DNA of 64,000 bases from the NCBI RefSeq assembly GCF_023935105.1, contig NZ_CP096040.1, positions 1,488,001 through 1,552,000 on the forward strand. The letters are read 5' to 3'. A program made the position numbers and the translations under genes. Below are positions 9,220-19,767 of this stretch, in pieces (position 1 is the stretch's first letter; every line of letters begins with the position of its first letter). The notes under the pieces were generated by a model. It worked only from the letters and a program-made list of their open reading frames with translations. It was not told where the DNA came from and ran no database searches. This stretch comes from Caulobacter segnis. Its GTDB lineage: Bacteria; Pseudomonadota; Alphaproteobacteria; Caulobacterales; Caulobacteraceae.

Positions 9220-10178
9220 CAGGGGATCTTCTTGGCGACGACGTCCCGCGCGGCCGCCGCGACGCCCTTGGCGGTAAGACCGGCCCTTTCCATCAGCCAC
9301 TCGGCCGAGCCGGTCGGCTGGAATCCGTCGAAGCCCAGGATGCGCATGGGCACGGGCTGGTTCAGGGCCGTGACCTCGGCGACGGCGCCGCCCAGGCCGC
9401 CGCGCACCACGTGCTCCTCGGCCGTGACGATGGCGCCGCAGTCGGCGGCTGCGGCGACGATCGCCGCCTCGTCCAGGGGCGCGATGGTGGCCATGTTGAT
9501 CACCCGCGCTGAAACGCCCTCGGCGGCCAGCTGTTCGGCGGCGGCCAGGGCGCGGCACACCAGGGTGCCGACGGCGATGATCGCCACGTCACGGCCTTCG
9601 CGCATGACTTCGGCCTTGCCGATCTGGAACGGGGCGGCGTGGGTGAGCTCCGGCACCGGCATGCGGCTGATGCGGATGAAGGTCGGCTGGTCGCTAGCGG
9701 CGGCGGCCTTGACCGCCTCGGCCGTCTCCCAGGGGTCGGACGGCACGATCACCGTCAGGCCGCGCATCGGGCGCAGCCAGGCCAGGTCTTCGATCGAATG
9801 GTGGGTCGCGCCCAGCTCGCCATAGGCCACGCCGCTGGAAATGCCGCACAGTTTCACATTGGCCGACGAATAGGCGACGTCGGCCTTGATCTGTTCCAGG
9901 GCGCGCGCCGTGAGGAAGCAGGCCGCGCCGCTGACGAAGGGGATCTTGCCGCCGTTGGCCAGGCCGGCGGCGACGCCGACCATGTTCTGCTCGGCGATGC
10001 CGACATTGATCAGACGCTCGGGAAAGCGGTCGCGAAACTTGCCGAGCTTGCTGGAGCCGACACTGTCGTTGACCACGGCCACGATCCGGTCATCGGCGGC
10101 GGCCAGTGCTTCCAGGGCGCGCGAGTAGGCGTCGCGGCAGTCGAACAGGCCGGGCGAGGAGGGAGCTTGGGCGCTCAT
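9219..10178 (-). CDS. Transketolase, C-terminal subunit (Pyr + C-terminal domains)
   Basis: A 319-residue protein with the pyrimidine-binding and C-terminal transketolase domains only. It has GIAEQNMVGVAAGLA with the glutamate that activates thiamine diphosphate, and SGVAYGELGATHHSIEDLAWLR. It overlaps the N-terminal subunit gene by four bases (ATGA) and the kinase gene by one, implying translational coupling and a 1:1 complex. Split transketolases of this kind include the AptAB enzymes that convert apulose 4-phosphate plus glyceraldehyde 3-phosphate to dihydroxyacetone phosphate and xylulose 5-phosphate. The neighbouring tpiA fits that chemistry. Generic transketolase activity cannot be excluded. 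Confidence 0.9.
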   Translation of the reverse strand: MSAQAPSSPGLFDCRDAYSRALEALAAADDRIVAVVNDSVGSSKLGKFRDRFPERLINVGIAEQNMVGVAAGLANGGKIPFVSGAACFLTARALEQIKADVAYSSANVKLCGISSGVAYGELGATHHSIEDLAWLRPMRGLTVIVPSDPWETAEAVKAAAASDQPTFIRISRMPVPELTHAAPFQIGKAEVMREGRDVAIIAVGTLVCRALAAAEQLAAEGVSARVINMATIAPLDEAAIVAAAADCGAIVTAEEHVVRGGLGGAVAEVTALNQPVPMRILGFDGFQPTGSAEWLMERAGLTAKGVAAAARDVVAKKIP

Positions 10179-11059
10179 GCGTGATCCTTGGCGCTCGTCA
10201 GTTCGGCCTGGGCCTGGGCGTATTGCTCGGCGTTCGGCACGCCATGATGCCAGCCCGCCTGATCCTGCATGAAGGAGATACCATAGCCCTTGATCGTGTT
10301 GGCGATCACGCAGCGCGGACGATCGCGCGGCGTCGCCGGCGCGTCCAGGACCGACAGTAGGGCGGCGGGGTCGTGGCCGTCGATTTCGACGACCTCCCAG
10401 CCGAAGGCCCGCCACTTGTCGGCCAGGGGTTCCAGGGCGTTGGTGTCCTCGGTGCGCGCGCCTTGCTGCAGGCGGTTGCGGTCGATGATGGCCGTGAGAT
10501 TGCCGAGCTTGCGATGGCCGGCCAGCATGGCCGCCTCCCACATGCTGCCTTCCTGCAGCTCGCCGTCGCCGGTCAGGACGAAGGTGCGGTAGTCGGCCTT
10601 GTCCACCTGGCCGGCGATGGCGACGCCCACCGCGACGGGCAGGCCGTGGCCCAGCGGACCGGTGTTGGTCTCGACGCCCGGCAGATAGGTGCGATTGGGG
10701 TGACCATTCAGCCGCGAATTGGGCTGCAGGTAGGTGGTCAGCTCGGCCTCGGGAAAGAAGCCCGCGCCCGCCAGGGCGGTGTACAGCGCGCCCGTGCAGT
10801 GGCCCTTGCTCATGATGAAGCGATCGCGGTCTGGCGCGGTTGGCTTGGCGGGGTCGAAGCGCATCACGCCGAAATAGAGCGCGGCCAGGACGTCGGTCGC
10901 CGACAGATCGCCGCCCGGATGGCCCTGGCCGGCCTCGTAGATCATCTGAAGGCTGCGTCGGCGCATCCAGTTGGCGCGCTGGCGCACCCGCTCGACGCGT
11001 CCGTCTCCGGCGTCCTTTCGCCGTGCGTCCAGGGCTCCCACCAAACCGGTCTCCTCCAT
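10175..11059 (-). CDS. Transketolase, N-terminal (thiamine diphosphate PP-binding) subunit
   Basis: About 294 residues with the PP domain of transketolase: GHPGG, GPLGHGLPVAVGVAIA and the thiamine diphosphate motif GDGELQEGS...N spanning the metal-binding Asp and Asn. The start at ATG 11059 (MEETGLVG) is preferred because the next upstream ATG at 11128 adds an unconserved tail; neither has a strong ribosome-binding site. Partner of the downstream C-terminal subunit, with which it overlaps by ATGA. It is the first gene of a leftward operon (N-subunit, C-subunit, kinase) divergent from the lipoprotein/ABC operon. Confidence 0.9.
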   Translation of the reverse strand: MEETGLVGALDARRKDAGDGRVERVRQRANWMRRRSLQMIYEAGQGHPGGDLSATDVLAALYFGVMRFDPAKPTAPDRDRFIMSKGHCTGALYTALAGAGFFPEAELTTYLQPNSRLNGHPNRTYLPGVETNTGPLGHGLPVAVGVAIAGQVDKADYRTFVLTGDGELQEGSMWEAAMLAGHRKLGNLTAIIDRNRLQQGARTEDTNALEPLADKWRAFGWEVVEIDGHDPAALLSVLDAPATPRDRPRCVIANTIKGYGISFMQDQAGWHHGVPNAEQYAQAQAELTSAKDHA

Positions 11060-11223
11060 CTTGGGAATTGGAGTATCCGCACCTTTGGCGAGAAACAAGA
11101 AAAACTTTCGAATAGCTTCGAATTGCAATGCTCAGCGAAAGGCGACGGAATGAATTTCGTAGGAAAATCACCGGAACCGGTTTGACAGCCTGGAATGCGG
11201 TATGCATCTTGGCTCCGCAAAAA

Positions 11224-11234
11224 GAAAATAAACG
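11224..11234. promoter_or_regulatory. Candidate DeoR-type operator between transketolase and ABC operons
   Basis: GAAAATAAACG, identical to 1336-1346. The wider region 11060-11305 is AT-rich for this genome and also holds ACTTTCGAATAGCTTCGAA near 11105 and CCGGAACCGGTTTGACA near 11170-11187, the latter containing a possible -35 box. No clear -10 was found. Confidence 0.35.
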
Positions 11235-11305
11235 AAGATCGTTCGGCGAGTTCGTTAGGGATGGGAGGGCGCGTGGCCAGGCTGGGTCTGCAACACCGTA
11301 GGGCG

Positions 11306-11929
11306 ATGCGCGCCGCCGTCCTGCTGGCTTGCGCCCTGGCGCTGACGGGCTGCAAGATCGTGACGATCGAGCAGGATCAGGCCATCCGCGCCAAGCGCAG
11401 CCTGAACTTCAACGCCGACACCTATGTCGCGCGCATCTGGCGGAGCCAGGCGCTGCCGGCCTTTCAAGCCCGGGCCGTGCCCGCCAAGGACCTGTTCGCC
11501 GCCATCGACGCCGATGCCGACACGGCGGGCGCCAAGCTGGGCCGTCGGTCCGGGGAAGGCGCGGCCTGGACCTTCGTCGTTTCCGGCGAGGGCGTGGTCG
11601 ATGCGGTCGACGACAGCTCCCGCCGCCGCACGATCGAGGTGAAACTGGACGGCGCCCGTCCCGTGAAGCTTCAGACCGGGCCGGTGGTGGTCGGGACCTC
11701 GTTGCGCGACGCCCTGCCGTTCATCGCCTTCGACGACTTCACCGACCAGTTGGCCTTCGCCGATGTCGGCCGAGCCCTGACCAAGACCTCGCTGTCGAAC
11801 CTGAAGCCCACTCTGGACGGGCTGAAGCCCGGAGACCGGGTCCGCGTCGTCGGCGCGTTCGACCTGCCGCCGAAGGGCCAGCCCGTGTTCGTCACGCCGA
11901 TCTCGGTCGACAAGGTCGCCGCCTCGTGA
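11306..11929 (+). CDS. DUF2291 periplasmic lipoprotein
   Basis: A 207-residue predicted lipoprotein: MRAAVLLACALALTGCK has a lipobox LTGC with the cysteine at residue 16. The following sequence CKIVTIEQDQ and the C-terminal GDRVRVVGAFDLPPKG segment resemble DUF2291 proteins, commonly encoded with ribose-type ABC importers. An ATG at 11261 would give a longer charged N-terminus and is a plausible alternative start. Its stop overlaps the GTG start of the ATPase gene, placing it first in the transporter operon. Molecular function is unknown; a role in substrate binding or transporter assembly in the periplasm is inference. Confidence 0.8.
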   Translation: MRAAVLLACALALTGCKIVTIEQDQAIRAKRSLNFNADTYVARIWRSQALPAFQARAVPAKDLFAAIDADADTAGAKLGRRSGEGAAWTFVVSGEGVVDAVDDSSRRRTIEVKLDGARPVKLQTGPVVVGTSLRDALPFIAFDDFTDQLAFADVGRALTKTSLSNLKPTLDGLKPGDRVRVVGAFDLPPKGQPVFVTPISVDKVAAS

Positions 11930-13485
11930 GCGACCAGCCCGTTCTTCTCAGCGCGCGCGGCGTCGCCAAATCGTATGGCGCGACGGCGGCTCTGCGCGGC
12001 GTCGACTTCGACGTGCGGGGCGGGGCGGTCAATGTGCTGATCGGCGAGAACGGCGCGGGCAAGTCGACCCTGATGCGGATCCTGGTCGGGGTCGAACAAC
12101 CCGACGGCGGCGAGATCCGTCTGGATGGCGCGCCGGTGAGGCCGCGCTCGGTCCGCGACGCGGCTCGGCACGGTATCGGCATCGTGTTCCAGGAACTGAA
12201 CCTCTGTCCGAACCTGACGGTGGTTGAGAACATCTTCCTGGGCCGCAATCTGCGAACCGGCCTTTCGATCGACCACGCCGCCGAATGCCGCAAGGCCGAG
12301 GAAGCGCTGGCGCGCCTGGGCGCGACCTTCGGCTGCCGCACGCCCGTCTCGGCGCTCAGCATCGGCCAGCGGCAGATCGTCGAGATCGCCCGCGTGCTGG
12401 TCGAGGACGCCCGCGTCCTGATCATGGACGAGCCGACCTCGGCGCTCAGCGAAGAGGAGGTCGCCAACCTGTTCGCGGTGATCGACGAGCTGAAGCGCCA
12501 GGGCGTGGGCGTGGTCTACATCTCCCATCGGCTGGAAGAGCTGATGCGGATCGGCGACCACATCACCGTCATGCGCGACGGCGCGGTCGTGGCCTCGGTT
12601 CCGGTCGCCCAGGCCTCGGTGCCGTGGATCATCGAGACCATGCTGGGCGAGGCCGCCGCCGCGCCGGACCGCGCGGCGCCGCGCGCCGCGGGCGAGGTGG
12701 TTCTTTCGCTGCAAGACATCGTCGTCCAGCGTGGCGACGGCGCGCGGCTGGTGGATGAGGTCAGCGCCGACTTCCGGGCCGGCGAGATCGTGGCGATCTA
12801 CGGTCTGCTAGGCGCGGGCCGTACCGAACTCTTCGAATACGCCTTCGGCCTGCGTCGCGGGACGGGGCGCGTGCGACTGGCCGGCGAGGCGATCGAGAAG
12901 CGCTCGGCCGCGGAACGGGTGGAGCGCCGCCTGCTGATGGTTCCGGAGGACCGCCAGCGCGAGGGTCTGTTCCAGAACCTGACGGTGGGCGGCAATCTCG
13001 GGATCTCGGGGATCGGGCGACTGTCGCGCCTGGGCGTCGTCTCCGCTTCGGCCGAGGCCAATGCGGTGCGGACCATGATCGCGCGATTGGGCGTGAAGGC
13101 CCCGTCTGGCGCGACCCCGATCGGAGCCCTGTCTGGCGGTAACCAGCAGAAGGTGGTCATCGGCCGCTGCCTGCTGTGCGCGCCGCTGGCCCTGCTGTTG
13201 GACGAGCCCACGCGCGGCATCGACATCGGCGCCCGCGCCGAGGTGTTCGCCGCCATGCGCGAACTGGCCGGCGACGGTCTGGCCGTGGCGTTCACGACCT
13301 CGGACATGCTGGAGGCGCTCGGCATCGCCGACCGCGTCCTCGTGCTTTCGAAGGGGCGGCTGACCGCGGACCTGCCGGCGGCCCAGGCCAACGAGGCCCT
13401 GCTGGTCCAGGCCGCCAATGGCGCGGTCGTTTCTTCTTCTTCTTCTTCCGCGCCGCGCCCCAAGCGCGCCGCGCTCGCGCAGTGA
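11926..13485 (+). CDS. Sugar ABC transporter ATP-binding protein (two ABC domains, RbsA/XylG type)
   Basis: A 519-residue protein with two nucleotide-binding domains. The first has Walker A GENGAGKST, signature LSIGQRQ and Walker B LIMDEPTSAL. The second has the degenerate Walker A GLLGAGRTE usual for this family, signature LSGGNQQK and Walker B LLLDEPTRGID. It energises import through the permease encoded next. The GTG start overlaps the preceding stop (GTGA). The C-terminus ends in a serine run encoded by six TTC-phase triplets, an oddity not seen in typical family members. Substrate is probably the pentose handled by the locus. Confidence 0.95.
   Translation: MSDQPVLLSARGVAKSYGATAALRGVDFDVRGGAVNVLIGENGAGKSTLMRILVGVEQPDGGEIRLDGAPVRPRSVRDAARHGIGIVFQELNLCPNLTVVENIFLGRNLRTGLSIDHAAECRKAEEALARLGATFGCRTPVSALSIGQRQIVEIARVLVEDARVLIMDEPTSALSEEEVANLFAVIDELKRQGVGVVYISHRLEELMRIGDHITVMRDGAVVASVPVAQASVPWIIETMLGEAAAAPDRAAPRAAGEVVLSLQDIVVQRGDGARLVDEVSADFRAGEIVAIYGLLGAGRTELFEYAFGLRRGTGRVRLAGEAIEKRSAAERVERRLLMVPEDRQREGLFQNLTVGGNLGISGIGRLSRLGVVSASAEANAVRTMIARLGVKAPSGATPIGALSGGNQQKVVIGRCLLCAPLALLLDEPTRGIDIGARAEVFAAMRELAGDGLAVAFTTSDMLEALGIADRVLVLSKGRLTADLPAAQANEALLVQAANGAVVSSSSSSAPRPKRAALAQ
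13431..13448 (+). repeat. TTC trinucleotide microsatellite in the ATPase 3' end
   Basis: Six tandem TTC units inside the coding sequence, read as TCT codons and encoding a run of six serines near the C-terminus. Slippage would lengthen or shorten the serine run without changing frame. Confidence 0.9.
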
Positions 13486-13493
13486 AGGTGGGT

Positions 13494-14546
13494 ATGACCT
13501 CGACCGCTACCGCTTCGGCCATCCCGGCCGCCAGCAGCCCGCAGGCCCCGGCCTGGGTCGCTCTGCTGTTCAAGTCGCGGGCCCTGGTGGCGCTGGTGCT
13601 GGTCACCGCCTTCTTCGCCGTGCAGGCCCCGAACTTCCTGTCGGTGGCCAGCCTGCTGATCACCGCCAAGCACATCGCCACCATCGCCATCCTGGCGATC
13701 GGCATGACCTATGTGATCCTCACTGGCGGCATCGATCTCTCGGTCGGCTCGATCGCCGGCCTGTCGGGGATGATCGGCGGGGCGCTGATCCTGAACGGGA
13801 TCACGGCGGGCCCGCTGGGCGTGGTCGTCTATCCTTCGACCCTGGCGGTGATCGCCATCGTCGTGGCGATCGGCGGCTTGATCGGCCTGGTGAACGGGAC
13901 GTTGATCACGCGCTTCGGCGTCGCGCCGTTCATCGCCACCCTGGGTGTGCTCTATGTCGCGCGCGGCGCGGCGCTGCTCTGCTCGAACGGTTCGACCTTC
14001 CCGAACCTGACCGGCGGCGCCGACTACGGCAACGAGGGCTTTCCCCTGCTGGGCGCGGGCCGGCTTGCCGGCGTGCCGGTCCCGGTGCTGATCATGATCG
14101 TGCTGGCCGCCGCCGCCGCCTGGGTCGCGGCCAACACGCCCTTCGGTCGCCGCGTCTATGCCGTTGGCGGCAACGACCGCGCCGCCCAGCTGTCGGGGGT
14201 TCGCGTCGGCCGGGTCAAGACCATGGTCTATGTGATCTCGGGCATGTGCGCGGCCCTGGTCGGCCTGATCGTCGCCTCGGACCTCGTCGCGGCCCACCCC
14301 GCCTCGGGCGAAACCTTCGAGCTTTCCGCCATCGCCGCCGTCGTCCTGGGCGGCGCGTCGCTGGCCGGCGGGCGCGGAACCATCGGCGGGTCGATCATCG
14401 GCGCCTGCGTCATCGGCGTTCTCGGCGATGGCATGGTCATGATCGGCGTCAGCGAGTTCTGGCAAATGGTGATCAAGGGTACGGTAATCGTCACGGCCGT
14501 TGTACTCGATCAGTTGCAGGGCCGGATCATCGGCGCGCGGGATTGA
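13494..14546 (+). CDS. Sugar ABC transporter permease (RbsC type, BPD_transp_2)
   Basis: A 350-residue integral membrane protein with about nine hydrophobic segments. The family motif MTYVILTGGIDLSVGSIAGL appears near residue 80, and GNDRAAQLSGVRV and the cytoplasmic-loop segment AVVLGGASLAGGRGT follow. It forms the channel of the ribose-type importer with the ATPase just upstream (8-base gap) and the binding protein at 15421. The ATG at 13494 follows GGTGGGT; an in-frame GTG at 13482 is less likely. The DeoR gene starts eight bases after its stop, so regulator and transporter are probably cotranscribed. Confidence 0.94.
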   Translation: MTSTATASAIPAASSPQAPAWVALLFKSRALVALVLVTAFFAVQAPNFLSVASLLITAKHIATIAILAIGMTYVILTGGIDLSVGSIAGLSGMIGGALILNGITAGPLGVVVYPSTLAVIAIVVAIGGLIGLVNGTLITRFGVAPFIATLGVLYVARGAALLCSNGSTFPNLTGGADYGNEGFPLLGAGRLAGVPVPVLIMIVLAAAAAWVAANTPFGRRVYAVGGNDRAAQLSGVRVGRVKTMVYVISGMCAALVGLIVASDLVAAHPASGETFELSAIAAVVLGGASLAGGRGTIGGSIIGACVIGVLGDGMVMIGVSEFWQMVIKGTVIVTAVVLDQLQGRIIGARD

Positions 14547-14554
14547 GAACGGAC

Positions 14555-16389
<1,835 letters not shown>

Positions 16390-16415
16390 AACCCCTCAAA
16401 TCGAAAGCGTACCCC

Positions 16416-17393
16416 ATGACGGCCAAGCAACGATATGGCGCCGGCATCTGGCACTTCGCGACCTATGTCGACCGTTACGCCACCGACGGCTACGGCCCGT
16501 CGCGCACCCTGCTGGAGATGATCGACCTGGCCGGTCAGGTCGAGGACCTGTCGGTGGTCGACATCAACTTCCCGTTCGTGGGGCAGGGGGTCTCGCTGTC
16601 GGCGATCGACCAGGCGCTCGACCGCAACGGCCTGAAGGTCATCGGCATCACACCAGAGATCTATACCCGCCAGTTCTCCAAGGGCGCCTTCACCAATCCC
16701 GATCCTGGCGTGCGACGCCTGGCCAACCAGATGTGCAACGAGGCGGCCAAGATGGTCCGCCATTTCGGCGCCGACTACGTCAAGCTGTGGCCCGGCCAGG
16801 ACGGCTGGGACTATCCGTTCCAGGTCGATCACAAGGCGCTGTGGACCGCGTCGGTCGAGGGCGTGGCCGAGCTGGCCGCCCAGAACCCGGACCTGAAGTT
16901 CGTCATCGAATACAAGCCGCGGGAGCCGCGGGTGCACATGAGCTACGATTCCGTGGCCCGCACCCTGCTGGCCATCGAGCGCATGGGCGCGCCGAACGTC
17001 GGCATCCTGCTCGACTTCGGCCATTCGCTGTACGGCGGCGAGTCCCCCGCCGACGCGGCCCAGCTGGCCATCGATCACGGCCGCCTGTTCGGCATGGACG
17101 TCAACGACAACATGCGCGGCTGGGACGACGACCTGATCGCCGGCTCGGTTCATCCGATCGAGCTGTTCGAGTTCTTCTGGACCCTGCGCAAGAACGGCTG
17201 GGAAGGCGTCTGGCAGCTGGATCAATTCCCGTTCCGCGAGGACAGCGTCGCCGCCGCCAACAGCGCCATCCGTTTCCTCAAGCGCATCGAGACGGCGCTC
17301 GATCGCCTGGACATCGAGGGGCTGAAGGCCGCCCAGGCGCGTCAGGATGCGGTGGCCGCGCTGGATATCGCCCGCTCGGCCCTGTTCGGCTGA
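16416..17393 (+). CDS. TIM-barrel sugar isomerase (xylose isomerase-like, AP_endonuc_2 family)
   Basis: A 325-residue protein of the sugar isomerase/epimerase TIM-barrel family. Metal-ligand positions are suggested by [11 protein letters not shown] (Glu), [14 protein letters not shown] (Asp, His), MDVNDN and WQLDQFPF near the C-terminus. It ends the rightward operon lipoprotein-ABC-DeoR-binding protein-isomerase. In the transketolase route for D-apiose an isomerase of this superfamily makes apulose, which the FGGY kinase and AptAB-type transketolase then process; all three partners are present here. A xylose, ribose or rhamnose isomerase-like activity remains possible. Confidence 0.82.
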   Translation: MTAKQRYGAGIWHFATYVDRYATDGYGPSRTLLEMIDLAGQVEDLSVVDINFPFVGQGVSLSAIDQALDRNGLKVIGITPEIYTRQFSKGAFTNPDPGVRRLANQMCNEAAKMVRHFGADYVKLWPGQDGWDYPFQVDHKALWTASVEGVAELAAQNPDLKFVIEYKPREPRVHMSYDSVARTLLAIERMGAPNVGILLDFGHSLYGGESPADAAQLAIDHGRLFGMDVNDNMRGWDDDLIAGSVHPIELFEFFWTLRKNGWEGVWQLDQFPFREDSVAAANSAIRFLKRIETALDRLDIEGLKAAQARQDAVAALDIARSALFG

Positions 17394-17412
17394 CGGCCTA
17401 AGGCCCGCGGGG

Positions 17413-17441
17413 CCAGGACCGCCACCCGCCGGCGGTCCTGG
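17413..17441. terminator. Hairpin between convergent isomerase and metalloprotease genes
   Basis: An 11-bp stem CCAGGACCGCC / GGCGGTCCTGG with a 7-base loop, in the 77-base gap between convergent genes ending at 17393 and 17471. There is no T-run, so intrinsic termination is only likely. Confidence 0.5.
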
Positions 17442-17470
17442 ATGAAGGCGCTCGCTTGGCGACGCCTCCG

Positions 17471-18262
17471 TTACGCCCTGACCGCGGCCACGGCCAGGGC
17501 GCCGCCCGGCGCCGCCCCTTCATGGAACGGGCGGACCAGGTGGATGGGAGTCCCGTTGATGTCGGTGATCCGGCGGCTCCAGGCGGCGTCGTACAGCTTC
17601 GCCAGGTCGGACTTGTCGTCCGCGGTGAGGAAGCTGTCCTCGCCGTAGTTCATGATCGAGAAGCGCTTGTGCACGCCGAAGATCTCGGCGGGGAAGCTCT
17701 GTTCCGAGAGCAGGGCGAAGAAGTGGCGCAGGCCGAACACGTGGCCGAGTTCATGCGCCAGGGTCTCGAGCTGCTCCTTGTCGCTCTGCTCGAACATCTT
17801 CGGATAGATGTCGAGCTGGTGGCGTCCGGCGTCCGGGAAGAACGCGCTGGCCAACACGCAGCCGTTGTTGTCGCAGTCGTCGTTCCGTCGGACGACGATT
17901 TGAAAGTCCCACGCGTCGTTGCGCTTGGCGAACTTGACCGGAACGGCGACGCCCCACGCCAGGATGGCCCGGCCGAACAGGTCCTCGATCACGCGCTCGG
18001 CGGCGGCGGGGTCCTGGAAGTGGTCCAGCGTGCCCTCCGCGAACCGCCAGCGCAGGATCACGTTCTTGTCCCAGAGCGGAATGAACCCCTCGGACGCGTC
18101 GACGACGAGTTTTTCGAGGCTCTTGCCGCCCGGCGTGGCGTGGCCTCGCCTGTCGGTATCGCAGCGAACGCCGTTTCGAAAGAGATGCACGTGGGGGGAC
18201 GGCGCGTCCTCGCGTTTGGCGAGCGCGAGGGGCATAGCGTTTGTCATGGACTCCCGGGTCAT
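17471..18262 (-). CDS. Matrixin-like zinc metalloprotease
   Basis: A 263-residue protein with the metzincin zinc motif HELGHVFGLRH (zinc histidines at residues 170, 174 and 180; catalytic Glu 171) and a downstream SIMNYG Met-turn, as in matrixin (M10) peptidases. There is no signal peptide or visible autoinhibitory pro-domain; the first 30 residues are polar. An AGGAGA site precedes the ATG. It is the last gene of a leftward four-gene operon (membrane protein, haem peroxidase, lipoprotein, protease) that is divergent from a TIR/SLOG operon. Its substrate and cell compartment are unknown. Confidence 0.85.
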   Translation of the reverse strand: MTRESMTNAMPLALAKREDAPSPHVHLFRNGVRCDTDRRGHATPGGKSLEKLVVDASEGFIPLWDKNVILRWRFAEGTLDHFQDPAAAERVIEDLFGRAILAWGVAVPVKFAKRNDAWDFQIVVRRNDDCDNNGCVLASAFFPDAGRHQLDIYPKMFEQSDKEQLETLAHELGHVFGLRHFFALLSEQSFPAEIFGVHKRFSIMNYGEDSFLTADDKSDLAKLYDAAWSRRITDINGTPIHLVRPFHEGAAPGGALAVAAVRA

Positions 18263-18304
18263 GGGGTTCTCCTTTCCGATGTTGGGGGGTGCGGCGCCTG
18301 GACG

Positions 18305-19738
18305 TCAGGGCGCCGGGGGCAGGCAAGCCAGGCCGTCGGAGCCGGCGGCCTCGGCGTCGTTCAGGCACTTCTGAAGCTTGGACAGGGTCTTCGCGGAGGT
18401 GATCTCGGCGGCCTGCTGGTCGGCCAGGGCCTTGGCGTGGCTGCTGTAGTCGACCCGCAGCGAGAGGAGCTGGGCCGGAACCGAGATGATCGCCGTGGCG
18501 ATCTTGACCGGCAGGCGCACGACCTCGAGCACCTCGCTGGGCCGGTCGGGCGACCAACTGGATATGACGCCGTCGGCGAAGACCACGTCGTCGACCGTTT
18601 TGACGAAGGCCGACGAATTGGTCGGGATGTAGCTGATCGGGCCGGCCTGGGGCAGCTGGGCCAGGATGGCGTCGATGACGTGCCAGTTCTCACCGTCCGC
18701 CTTCTGCTCGAGCGTGAGCGTCATGGGAAGTGGAGAGCGGTAGAAGATCGCCCCGCGGTCGCTCTTGCGGATCTCGTCGGCCACCGACTTGTCGCTGCTG
18801 ACGGCCGCCAGCTTGGTGGGCGGTTCGTCAAGCGTGGAGAGATCCGAGGTCTTGGTGTCGAGCGTCTTCTTCTTCTGCGCGGAGATCGGACCGATGAGGA
18901 AGGGATAGTCCGCCTGCTTCAGCCTCTTGGCGACGAGCAGTCGCGCGTCCTCGTCCGACGGGTCGAAGACCTGGACGATCGTCCGAGGTTCGCCGCATGG
19001 CAGCTCTTGGGCTTTCGGAGGCTGAGGTTTGTTACTCCACAGGGCGCTTTTCCCGCCCGCCGGGCCGAGTCCCGCCAAGGCGCCGGCGACTTCGACGAGG
19101 ATGTCGCCCGTCCTGTCGGCCGCCACGACGTTCGAGGACGACAGCAGGCCGGCCGGTGTCACCGCCAGCTTGACGGTATCGTCCCGAAGCCAGTTGTGGC
19201 GCAGCTGGGCCACGTAGCGGTGCGAGACATCGGCCTGCGCCGGCAGCAGTTCGAGCTTGCCGGTATAGGCGCATTTCGCGCCCTGCAGCGCCGCGCGATA
19301 GGCCTTGTCGGCGGCGTCGGCGGCGGCCTTGGCCTTGGTCACGCGGATGTCGCTCAGGTCCTGCGCGGCCTTGGTGAGCTCGGCGGCCTCGGCCTGGCTC
19401 GATCGCGCGCTGGCGTCGGCGCCCAGCTGGTCCAGCAAGGCTTGCTCGCCTTCGGCGGCGGCTTTCTTGGCCGCCTGGTCCGCCTTCGCGCTCTTCAGCG
19501 CGGCGGTGGCGTCCTTGAGCGCTTGCGCCTGCTCCTCGGGATCGACCGGTTCGCGCGTGATCGTCAGTTTCGCCAGCTTCTGGGGCAGGAAGTAGGTGAG
19601 CCCCCCGGCGTCGCGCTCCAGCCCCCGCGTGGTGTCCTTCGGCAAGGACTGCACGGTGGCGCAGCCGGCCGACAGCAGGCTCGTGGACAGCAGGGCGGCC
19701 GCGAGGCCGCGCCTGGCGATGAAATCGGTTCCCGACAT
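18305..19738 (-). CDS. Large lipoprotein of unknown function with N-terminal coiled coil
   Basis: A 477-residue predicted lipoprotein: the signal peptide ends in the lipobox LSAGC (cysteine near residue 25). Residues about 60-145 are rich in Ala, Lys, Glu and Asp with heptad spacing and look like a coiled coil or hairpin. The rest shows no motif I recognise, though the GAIFYRSPLPMTLTLE segment has beta-strand character. It lies between haem peroxidase and matrixin genes in a leftward operon, so a shared envelope process is suggested. The start ATG 19738 was chosen because it begins the signal peptide; an upstream in-frame extension is not conserved-looking. Confidence 0.75.
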   Translation of the reverse strand: MSGTDFIARRGLAAALLSTSLLSAGCATVQSLPKDTTRGLERDAGGLTYFLPQKLAKLTITREPVDPEEQAQALKDATAALKSAKADQAAKKAAAEGEQALLDQLGADASARSSQAEAAELTKAAQDLSDIRVTKAKAAADAADKAYRAALQGAKCAYTGKLELLPAQADVSHRYVAQLRHNWLRDDTVKLAVTPAGLLSSSNVVAADRTGDILVEVAGALAGLGPAGGKSALWSNKPQPPKAQELPCGEPRTIVQVFDPSDEDARLLVAKRLKQADYPFLIGPISAQKKKTLDTKTSDLSTLDEPPTKLAAVSSDKSVADEIRKSDRGAIFYRSPLPMTLTLEQKADGENWHVIDAILAQLPQAGPISYIPTNSSAFVKTVDDVVFADGVISSWSPDRPSEVLEVVRLPVKIATAIISVPAQLLSLRVDYSSHAKALADQQAAEITSAKTLSKLQKCLNDAEAAGSDGLACLPPAP

Positions 19739-19767
19739 GGGACTGTCTCCTGGAAGGTTGTTGAGGG

